The translations under genes and the position numbers were made by a program. Below the pieces are notes generated by a model, which saw only the letters and a list, made by a program, of their open reading frames with translations, made no database searches and was not told where the DNA came from. A stretch of 7,327 bases of DNA from positions 1 to 7,327 of the forward strand of contig CAWHCD010000007.1 of NCBI GenBank assembly GCA_963828015.1, in the 5' to 3' direction. Positions 1 to 6,069 of this stretch are shown piece by piece; position 1 is the stretch's first letter; the number at the start of each line of letters is the position of its first letter. The stretch is from CAVPUA01 sp963828015 (GTDB lineage: Bacteria; Actinomycetota; Actinomycetes; Mycobacteriales; Jatrophihabitantaceae).

Positions 1-861
1 GTCCGGCCCGTCGGCCGGGTCCCATAGGTTGACCGGGTCAGTGGCGGGCCGGGCGGTTTTGGTCTGCTGCGAATCGAAGCCGGTCTTGCCTAGGTAGCGA
101 TCGAGCAGGCCCGGGGCGATGGCGTTGGCGGCCAGGGTCGCTGCGGTGCTCGAGCCGATCCAGTACTCACGCCGCTGAGGATGGTCGGCGGCGTGGCAAA
201 TTGCCTTGGCGATGAATTCGGGTTGAAAGATCGGTGGGACGGGTTGGGCGCGTCGCGGCAGCCGCGATAGAACCCACGAGAATTGAGGCGTGTTCACCGC
301 CGGCAGTTGCGGCATCGTCACGTGGATCTTGCTGTGGTCGTGCAGTAGTTCGCAGCGTAGGGCCTCAGTGAATCCTTGGATGGCGTGTTTGGCCCCGCAG
401 TAGGCGGTTTGGAGCGGGATGCCGCGATAGGCCAGCGCAGAGCCGACTTGTACGATCGTGCCGCGGTTCCGAGGTTTCATGTATTTGAGGGCCGCCATTG
501 TGCCGTAGACGTAGCCGAGATAGCTGACTTCAGTTACCCGCCGGTACTCCTCGGCGCTGATCTGGTCGAACGGCGCGAAGACCGACGTGAACGCGACATT
601 GATCCACACATCGATCTCTCCGAGCTCGGCCTCGATGCGAGCGGCCGCGGCGTACACGGCATCCGGCTCGGCGACGTCGACCTCGATCGGCAGCGCGCGT
701 CCGCCCGCTTTCTCGACTTCAGCCGCAGCTCCTGAGAGGCCTTTCTCGCCCCGGGCGAGCAATGCGACAGTGGCCCCGCGCCGACCGAATTCGATCGCGG
801 TCGCTCGGCCGACACCGGCGCTCGATCCGGTGACCACGACAACCTGAGACGCGGCGGCCAC
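1..861 (-). CDS. SDR family NAD(P)-dependent oxidoreductase, 3' end beyond window
   Basis: A classical-type short-chain dehydrogenase/reductase, expected to interconvert an alcohol and a carbonyl with NAD(P)(H) in the cytosol. 287 codons are visible and open to the left edge, so the C-terminus is missing. Seen: Rossmann nucleotide-binding motif TGSSAGVG at residues 11-18, INVA at 87-90 in place of NNAG, catalytic Ser141, Tyr154 and Lys158 (YCGAK), and a MPQLPAVNTPQF stretch typical of one SDR subgroup. The active-site Asn of classical SDRs is replaced by Ser113 (VSYLG). Related proteins often have Thr there, from memory. The start is GTG at 861-859, separated by a single base from the stop of the upstream MarR gene, which points to one transcript and translational coupling. 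A GGTGGG stretch just upstream could serve as a weak ribosome binding site. Substrate unknown. The family call is firm and the exact start is likely. Confidence 0.9.
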   Translation of the reverse strand, partial: MAAASQVVVVTGSSAGVGRATAIEFGRRGATVALLARGEKGLSGAAAEVEKAGGRALPIEVDVAEPDAVYAAAARIEAELGEIDVWINVAFTSVFAPFDQISAEEYRRVTEVSYLGYVYGTMAALKYMKPRNRGTIVQVGSALAYRGIPLQTAYCGAKHAIQGFTEALRCELLHDHSKIHVTMPQLPAVNTPQFSWVLSRLPRRAQPVPPIFQPEFIAKAICHAADHPQRREYWIGSSTAATLAANAIAPGLLDRYLGKTGFDSQQTKTARPATDPVNLWDPADGPD

Positions 862-862
862 G

Positions 863-1339
863 TCAGCCCACCGCCTCGGTGGTCCAGCCCATCGACCACA
901 GGTCGTGCTCGACGGGCTGGCCGCCGGCCGCGCTGAACTCATTGAGTAAGTCGGCTAGTTCGGTGCGTCGGCGGCGGGGCAACCGATTGAGGATCGTGGT
1001 GATCGCCGCGCGACGGTGGGCGATCAGCGTGTCGATTACTGTCCGTCCTTCCCGGGTGAGAGTGAGCTTCAGGGCCCGCCTGTTGGTCGGGTCGTCGCAT
1101 CGATTCAGTAGTCCGCGCGCCACCATCCGCTCACAGAGTCGACTGGCGGTCGATGGAGTCAGGCTGGCGGCGTCGGCCAGCTCACCGAGTGAAATCGGGG
1201 CCCGGCTGGCCGCGATCACGAGCACCCGCACTTGCGTCGGATCGGCGATTCCGGAGACGGCGGCGACAGATTGTGCGCTCAGCGCGACGAGCACGCGGCA
1301 CGATGCCAGGACCGCGTCCGCCTCGCGATGGTCGGTCAT
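863..1339 (-). CDS. MarR-family winged-helix transcriptional regulator
   Basis: A 158-residue DNA-binding regulator, the usual length for MarR proteins, which act as dimers on palindromic operators and often respond to small organic ligands. Seen: a helical N-terminus, a winged helix-turn-helix at about residues 36-98 with the recognition-helix region SLTPSTASRLCERM, and a wing DDPTNRRALKLTLT at 82-95 followed by REG. A long C-terminal helix rich in Arg completes the dimerisation arm. I chose ATG at 1339 because the in-frame upstream ATG at 1408 would add 23 residues without family character and would run through the shared promoter region. The gene is first in a leftward pair with the SDR and diverges from the TPP-enzyme operon, so control of both directions is the natural inference. 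No strong Shine-Dalgarno is visible before 1339. The ligand is unknown. Confidence 0.88.
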   Translation of the reverse strand: MTDHREADAVLASCRVLVALSAQSVAAVSGIADPTQVRVLVIAASRAPISLGELADAASLTPSTASRLCERMVARGLLNRCDDPTNRRALKLTLTREGRTVIDTLIAHRRAAITTILNRLPRRRRTELADLLNEFSAAGGQPVEHDLWSMGWTTEAVG

Positions 1340-1420
1340 GGCGGACCGAATACCCGGACGTTTCACATCGCAAACATTGCCGCCTGCGACGATTAGAGAC
1401 ACGGCCAAAACGGGTAGGTG

Positions 1421-1433
1421 TCGTCACTGACGA
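1421..1433 (+). repeat. Perfect 5-bp inverted repeat overlapping the leader of the TPP-enzyme gene
   Basis: TCGTC at 1421-1425 and GACGA at 1429-1433 are separated by three bases. The right arm overlaps the first bases of the ribosome binding site at 1432-1438. It could be an operator half-site pair near the transcription start or a small RNA hairpin that limits ribosome access. Five-bp arms are short, so function is unproven. Confidence 0.35.
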
Positions 1434-1438
1434 AGGGA
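1432..1438 (+). promoter_or_regulatory. Ribosome binding site for TPP-enzyme gene
   Basis: GAAGGGA lies with six bases between its last G (1437) and the ATG at 1444. It decides the start: the reading frame is open far upstream (through the MarR gene on the opposite strand), but only this ATG has a proper Shine-Dalgarno, and it matches where PoxB-type proteins begin. Confidence 0.75.
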
Positions 1439-1443
1439 ACGAT

Positions 1444-3250
1444 ATGGCCGACACCGTCGCTGATGTTTTGCTGGCCCGTCTACGGGAGTGGGGGATAGGC
1501 CAAGTGTTCGCCTATCCCGGCGACGGAATCAACGGCCTGCTCGCGGCTTGGGGGCGCGCCGACAACCATCCGCAATTCGTGCAGGCCCGACACGAGGAGA
1601 TGGCGGCCTTCGAGGCGGTCGGTTACGCGAAGTTCTCCGGACAGGTCGGAGTGTGTGCGGCGACTAGTGGTCCGGGTGCGATCCACCTCCTCAACGGCCT
1701 CTACGACGCCAAACTTGACCACGTGCCGGTCGTGGCGATCGTCGGGCAGACATCGCGGTCGGCGATGGGCGGGTCGTACCAGCAGGAAGTCGACCTGCTG
1801 AGCCTGTTCAAGGACGTGTGTAGTGACTACGTGCAGATGTGCATGGTCCCGCAGCAACTGCCGAACCTCATAGACCGGGCGATCCGGATAGCCCAGGCCG
1901 AGTGCGCACCGACGTGCGTCATCGTTCCTGCTGATGTATTCGAGCTGCCCTACGAGGCGCCGGGGCACGAGTTCAAGCAGGTTCCGTCGAGCGTCGGTAC
2001 GGCGTGGGGCACCCAGGCTGCCGATAACGATGCGGTCGCACAGGCGGCCGAGATACTGAACTCGGGGCAGAAGGTAGCGCTGCTCGTCGGGCAGGGCGCG
2101 CGGGGGTGCGCTCCCCGAATTGACGCAAGTCGCCGAGTTGCTCGGCGCCGGCGCGGCCAAGGCTCTCCTCGGCAAGGACGTGCTCTCCGATGACCTGCCG
2201 TGGGTCACTGGGTCGATCGGGCTGCTCGGCACGACCGCGTCGTACCGAATGATGATGGACTGCGACACGCTGCTAACCATCGGATCGAACTTTCCCTACA
2301 CCCAGTTCCTGCCCAAGCTCGACCAGGCACGGGGCATTCAGATCGACCGTTCGGCCAAGTGGATCGGCATGCGGTATCCGTACGAGCTGAACATCGTCGG
2401 CGACGCGAAAGCCACCCTGGGGGCGTTGATCCCACTGCTCACGCGCAAGGGCGACCGGTCGTGGCGCGAGGAGATCGAAGCCAACGTCGCCGACTGGTGG
2501 CAGGTCATGGAGCGCCAGGCGCTCACTGACGCCGATCCGGTCAATCCGATGCGAATCTTTCACGAGCTGTCGTTGCAGATGCCGGACAACGCGATCGTCG
2601 CGGCCGACTCCGGTAGCGCGGCCAATTGGTACGCCCGACACCTACGCTTCCGCGGCGATATGCGCGGTTCGCTGTCGGGCACGCTCGCGACCATGGGTCC
2701 TGGCGTGCCGTACGTGATCGGCGCCAAGTGGGCGCATCCCGACCGGCCGACGATTGCTCTGGTCGGTGACGGCGCGATGCAGATGAACGGCCTCGCCGAG
2801 CTGATCACGGTGGCGCATTACTGGCAGCAGTGGAAAGACCCGAGACTCATTGTCGCGATCCTCCACAACAACGACCTCAACCAGGTGACCTGGGAGATGC
2901 GGGCTATGGAGGGCGCACCCAAGTTCGCCGAATCCCAGACACTGCCCGAAGTCGATTACGCCGCGTTCGCTCGCAGCCTCGGTCTCGGCGGACTCAACAT
3001 CGACACCCCCGGCGCGATTGCCGGCGGATGGAAGCAGGCCTTAAGCGCTGACCGTCCTACTGTCCTTGACATCCGCTGCGATCCCGACGTGCCCCCGATC
3101 CCGCCCCACTCCACCTTCGAGCAGTTCAAGTCAACCGTGTCGGCATTCCTGCACGGAGACGAGGACCGATGGGGATTCGCCAAGCAGGGCATCAAGGAGA
3201 AGGCACAAGAGCTGCTGCCCGGTCGCAAATCGACCAGTGACGAGGACTGA
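1444..3250 (+). CDS. Thiamine-pyrophosphate-requiring enzyme, PoxB (pyruvate oxidase)-like, frameshifted as written
   Basis: Member of the TPP-dependent family of pyruvate oxidases, acetolactate synthases and related 2-keto acid decarboxylases. Such enzymes activate a 2-keto acid on the TPP ylide. PoxB itself passes electrons via FAD to quinone. With one base removed the gene encodes 601 residues, normal for the family. Order: N-terminal pyrimidine-binding domain (about 3-170) with the TPP-activating Glu51 in RHEEMAAF, a central domain (about 195-320) resembling PoxB in its LLGKD and FPYTQFLP segments, and a C-terminal diphosphate-binding domain with GDG at 441-443 and the metal-binding Asn pair at 475-476. 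The GDG-to-NN spacing is about six residues longer than in E. coli PoxB, owing to a WQQWKDPR insertion. The PoxB lipid-binding tail is replaced by a short acidic end. The reading frame breaks near residue 221, in a G5 run. First gene of the rightward operon, with the next start one base after its stop. The substrate could be pyruvate or another 2-keto acid. Confidence 0.88.
2101..2107 (+). other. Apparent +1 frameshift in G5 run inside TPP-enzyme gene
   Basis: Upstream of this run the protein reads KVALLVGQGARG. Removing one G gives ALPELTQVAELL and rejoins the downstream frame exactly, whereas the unshifted frame degrades into Arg-rich sequence and stops at 2191-2193. A one-base homopolymer insertion is the simplest explanation, either technical or a real mutation. 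Confidence 0.85.
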
Positions 3251-3251
3251 C

Positions 3252-3695
3252 ATGAGTCTGTTCGCCCGCGCGGTGGGCGACGTACGCTCTGGTCGATTCG
3301 AGCGCAGCCTGTCAGCACTCACCGCGGCCGGCGCCGCGGTGACCGCGGGCGAAATCTACTTATCGCACGACGGGGCCAGCTTCGGCAACAAGATGATGTG
3401 GTGGCCGATCGTCGTCGTACCGACGGCGATCCCGGCCGGTATCGCCGCGGTGTTCTCCCGACGGGCCGCGCACACCGTGCTGCCGCTCGCCTCGGCCGCC
3501 ATCGTCGTCAACGGGTTGCAGGGCACCTACCTGCATCTGCGCGGAGTCGCGCAGCGACCGGGCGGAATCACGCGCTACAACCTCGAAGCCGGCCCGCCCG
3601 TCTTCGCCCCTCTGTTGGCGTCGGTCGTCGGCGGCATGGGCCTGCTCGCCGCCGTGCTACGACGCGAGGGACGTCCGCCGCAAGGTGACGCCTGA
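3252..3695 (+). CDS. Small integral membrane protein of the dehydrogenase cluster
   Basis: A 147-residue protein of no known function. Hydrophobic stretches at about residues 20-37, 50-68, 75-93 and 117-136 suggest four membrane helices. A conserved-looking segment at 88-119 (GLQGTYLHLRGVAQRPGG, then NLEAGPPVFAPLL) lies between helices three and four. I recall similar small proteins beside gluconate 2-dehydrogenase subunit 3 genes, but this is memory and not a search. His39, His74 and His95 are the only histidines, and there is no cysteine, so it is not a c-type cytochrome. Haem ligation by histidines is possible but unsupported. GAGGA at 3242-3246, five bases before the ATG, supports the start. 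A frame-compatible upstream opening into the TPP gene was discarded. Its stop overlaps the next ATG by one base. A membrane anchor or quinone-side partner for the dehydrogenase is inferred from position only. Confidence 0.85.
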   Translation: MSLFARAVGDVRSGRFERSLSALTAAGAAVTAGEIYLSHDGASFGNKMMWWPIVVVPTAIPAGIAAVFSRRAAHTVLPLASAAIVVNGLQGTYLHLRGVAQRPGGITRYNLEAGPPVFAPLLASVVGGMGLLAAVLRREGRPPQGDA

Positions 3696-4387
3696 TGCCC
3701 TACCGCAGCCCTGGGCAGCGCGCGGTCACCCCGCAAGGACGCGGCCGGTATCCAGGCTTCGACGTGCTCGACAGCGTCGACGCCTGGGATGACGTCACCG
3801 CCGGCGTCGTGCTGGCCCGGCTGGCGCTGCCGGGCGAGCCCTCGTTCTTCACTCCCGCCGAGGTCGCCATCGCTGGTCCGCTGCTCGACCTGCTGCTCGC
3901 GCAAGACGCCGAGCCTCGAGTACCGGTGCTCGCGCTGATCGACGAGCGACTTGCGGTCGGTGAGACCGACGGATGGCACTACGACGAACTGCCCGAAGAC
4001 GCCGCCGCGTGGCGCGCCTCGCTCCGTTTCCTCGATGAGGACGCGCGCGCGGCCCACAGCGGACGGACGTTCGCTGAGCTGATCACTGACGAACGGGCGG
4101 CATTGATCCAGGCCCTCCAGGACCGCGTCCACAACAATGACACGTGGCACGGCTGGCCGGCCGAACACGTCTGGAGCCTATGGACGCGTTATGCCTGCAC
4201 CGCGTTCTACTCGCACCCGTGGGCGTGGAACGAGATCGGCTTCCCGGGCCCGGCCTATCCCCGCGGTTACGTCAATCCCGGCGTCAATTCCCGCGAACGC
4301 TGGGAGACAGGTCCCTCCGCCGATGGTGACCCTGTGCCCTTTGCCGAGCGGGCCGAGCAGGCGCGCGCCGCGAGCAAGAGCAGTTGA
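3695..4387 (+). CDS. Gluconate 2-dehydrogenase subunit 3 family protein
   Basis: A 230-residue relative of the small (gamma) subunit of membrane-bound FAD-dependent gluconate/glucose dehydrogenases. That subunit binds the GMC catalytic subunit, helps it mature and, in proteobacteria, carries a Tat signal that exports both. Seen: FFTPAEVAIAGPLLDLLL at about 51-68, which resembles the FT-x-E helix of the family, and a C-terminal PWAWNEIGFPGPAYPRGY block from residue 175 that is diagnostic. The N-terminus has no twin-arginine motif or hydrophobic signal, so export is not expected. It is longer than the roughly 170-residue proteobacterial proteins I recall. AAGGTGA at 3682-3688, six bases before the start, is a strong ribosome binding site, and the ATG shares a base with the upstream stop. 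The GMC catalytic partner follows eight bases after the stop, so a two-subunit complex is the natural reading. Confidence 0.9.
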   Translation: MPYRSPGQRAVTPQGRGRYPGFDVLDSVDAWDDVTAGVVLARLALPGEPSFFTPAEVAIAGPLLDLLLAQDAEPRVPVLALIDERLAVGETDGWHYDELPEDAAAWRASLRFLDEDARAAHSGRTFAELITDERAALIQALQDRVHNNDTWHGWPAEHVWSLWTRYACTAFYSHPWAWNEIGFPGPAYPRGYVNPGVNSRERWETGPSADGDPVPFAERAEQARAASKSS

Positions 4388-4395
4388 CGCGATAA

Positions 4396-6069
4396 ATGCG
4401 CACGAACCACCGAGAGCTGCGGACGCGTAACGAGTCCGCCTGGCTCATTCCCAACGATGGCACCCGAACGGACCATCAGCTGCGCACCGACATGCGTCGC
4501 TACGCCGACGGCGACGAGGTCGACCTCGTCATCGTCGGGGCCGGTGCCGGGGGAGCGGTCCTGACCCAGCGGCTGGCTCGGGCCGGCTGGCGGGTCGTCT
4601 GCCTGGATGCGGGTCCGTTCTGGGACCCAGACACGGACTGGGTCAGCGACGAACGCGGCGCGCACACGCTGTATTGGACCGAACCGCGCCAGATCGGCGG
4701 CACTAACCCGGTGCCGCTCGGCTCGAACAACTCCGGCCGCGGCGTCGGTGGGTCGATGGTGCACTACGCCGGCTACACCCCGCGATTTCACCCGTCGGAC
4801 TTCCGCACGTTCACCGTCGACGGCGTCGGCGCCGACTGGCCTATGAGCTACGACGACCTGCGTCCGTACTACAGCGCACTCGAACAGGAACTACCCGTCG
4901 CCGGCGACGCCTGGCCGTGGGGCGATCCGCACCGCTATCCCCATCACCCGCACCCAGTCGGTGGTAACGGTGAGATCTTCCTGCGCGGCGCCCGCGCGGC
5001 CGGGATTGCAGCGCATGTTGGCCCGGTCGCGATCCCGAACGGCCGCTTCGGCAACCGACCGCACTGTATTTATCGTGGCTTTTGCCTGCAGGGCTGCAAG
5101 GTGAACGCGAAGGCCAGCCCGCTGATCACGCACATCCCCGATGCCCTCGCCAACGGGGCCGAGATCCGTCCTGACAGCATGGTCAGCCGCGTTGTGGTGG
5201 ACGGGCGCACCGGTTTGACGACCGGGGTCGAATACGTGCGGGCCGGGCGCGCGCACTATCAGCGGGCGCGGGCCGTCGCTGTCGCCGGTTACTCGATCGA
5301 GACTCCGCGGCTGTTGATGCTGTCGGCCACGAAGGAGCATCCGGCCGGACTCGGCAATGACCACGACCAGCTCGGTCGCTACCTGATGGTGCAGGGCGCG
5401 CCGCAGACCGCCGGCCGGTTTGCCGACGAGATCCGCATGTACAAAGCTCCGCCACCGGAAGTCTCCAGCGAGCAGTTCTACGAGACCGACAACACCAAGC
5501 CGTACAAGCGCGGCTGGTCAATCCAGAACGTCAGCCCCCTGCCGATCACCTGGGCCGAACACGTCACCGCCCAAGGCCACTGGGGCGCACCGCTACGCGA
5601 ATACATGCGCGACTACATCCACTGGGCCACCCTCGGCGCGTTGTGCGAGTACTTACCGCAGCCCGACAACCGAGTGACCCTCGCCGACGAGAAGGACCGC
5701 CACGATCTGCCGGTCGCTCACTTCGCATATACGCAATGCGACAACGACAAGCTGCTGACGAAAGCCGCGACCGAATCACTGGAAACCATCCTCAAAGCCG
5801 CCGGAGCCGAAGAAGTCATCACGATCAACCGCTACGCCCATCTCGTCGGCGGAGCCCGCATGGCGGCCGGCCCGTTTAATGGGGTGGTCGATTCCGACCA
5901 CCGGGTCTTCGGCGTGCCGAACCTCTACGTCGTCGACGGCAGCGTGCTGCCCACCCAGGGAGCAGCTAATCCGGCGCTGACGATCATGGCGCTCGCCGCC
6001 CGGGCCGCGGACCGACTGATCACGCTCGGGCGTCGCGGACTACCCGAACAGGCACGGGTCGATTCATGA
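4396..6069 (+). CDS. GMC-family FAD-dependent dehydrogenase with a CX5CX3C iron-sulfur motif
   Basis: Catalytic flavoprotein of the glucose-methanol-choline family, 557 residues, expected to oxidise an alcohol, sugar or sugar-acid hydroxyl. Seen: FAD-binding GAGAGG at 48-53 with Asp71 (LDAG) at the ribose position, a GMC signature around 114-124 (GRGVGGSMVHY), and the C-terminal active-site pair His482 (HLVGGARM) and Asn525 (GAANPALTI). The central Cys224, Cys230 and Cys234 fit the CX5CX3C ligand set of the [3Fe-4S] cluster in the FAD-glucose dehydrogenase alpha subunit. With subunit 3 just upstream, this favours a dehydrogenase over an O2-reducing oxidase. No Tat or Sec signal and no membrane helix are visible. 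The start is ATG 4396, since the N-terminal segment before the FAD motif (NxxAWLIPNDGT) looks like family sequence. It has no clear Shine-Dalgarno and may depend on coupling. ATG 4492 is the alternative. Substrate unknown. Confidence 0.93.
   Translation: MRTNHRELRTRNESAWLIPNDGTRTDHQLRTDMRRYADGDEVDLVIVGAGAGGAVLTQRLARAGWRVVCLDAGPFWDPDTDWVSDERGAHTLYWTEPRQIGGTNPVPLGSNNSGRGVGGSMVHYAGYTPRFHPSDFRTFTVDGVGADWPMSYDDLRPYYSALEQELPVAGDAWPWGDPHRYPHHPHPVGGNGEIFLRGARAAGIAAHVGPVAIPNGRFGNRPHCIYRGFCLQGCKVNAKASPLITHIPDALANGAEIRPDSMVSRVVVDGRTGLTTGVEYVRAGRAHYQRARAVAVAGYSIETPRLLMLSATKEHPAGLGNDHDQLGRYLMVQGAPQTAGRFADEIRMYKAPPPEVSSEQFYETDNTKPYKRGWSIQNVSPLPITWAEHVTAQGHWGAPLREYMRDYIHWATLGALCEYLPQPDNRVTLADEKDRHDLPVAHFAYTQCDNDKLLTKAATESLETILKAAGAEEVITINRYAHLVGGARMAAGPFNGVVDSDHRVFGVPNLYVVDGSVLPTQGAANPALTIMALAARAADRLITLGRRGLPEQARVDS

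Larger units (their letters stand above)
1340..1443. promoter_or_regulatory. Divergent intergenic control region between MarR gene and TPP-enzyme operon
   Basis: This 104-bp gap must hold the promoters for both arms. It contains GTTT-N8-AAAC at 1360-1375 (21-36 bp before the MarR start), TCGCA-N12-TGCGA at 1368-1389, and TCGTC-ACT-GACGA at 1421-1433. The first is close to the size of a MarR operator, but the arms are short and any of these could be chance. I cannot place convincing -35/-10 hexamers, which is common in high-GC actinobacteria. The regulatory role follows from gene layout, and the operator assignment is a guess. Confidence 0.5.

Noticed and set aside
1340..1408. Longer MarR protein starting at ATG 1408
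   Set aside because: The 23 extra residues do not look like MarR sequence and would consume most of the only space for divergent promoters. ATG 1339 gives a normal family length.
879..1430. 183-codon plus-strand frame opposite the MarR gene
   Set aside because: Composition is Ser/Arg/Thr-rich and featureless. The minus strand holds a full winged-helix domain.
1153..1443. N-terminal extension of the TPP enzyme
   Set aside because: The open frame upstream is the shadow of the MarR gene. ATG 1444 has a good ribosome site and matches family N-termini.
2099..2110. Programmed ribosomal frameshifting at the G5 run
   Set aside because: No recognisable slippery or stimulatory arrangement is seen, a +1 shift would be needed, and family members are ordinary single-frame proteins. 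The enolase-superfamily gene has similar indels, pointing to a shared technical or mutational cause.
1480..2280. 266-codon open frame on the minus strand inside the TPP-enzyme gene
   Set aside because: High-GC antisense shadow. It is Arg/His/Asp-rich with no domain character, while the plus strand carries clear TPP-enzyme motifs.
2120..3250. Independent 376-residue gene starting at TTG 2120
   Set aside because: It begins in the middle of the central TPP-enzyme domain and lacks the Glu-bearing N-terminal domain, which is directly upstream in another frame. A frameshift is simpler.
3575..4168. 197-codon minus-strand frame across the membrane protein/subunit 3 junction
   Set aside because: Antisense shadow. 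It would overlap two coupled genes with good ribosome sites.
4267..4791. 174-codon minus-strand frame across the subunit 3/GMC junction
   Set aside because: It lies antisense to two well-supported genes and has no recognisable domain.
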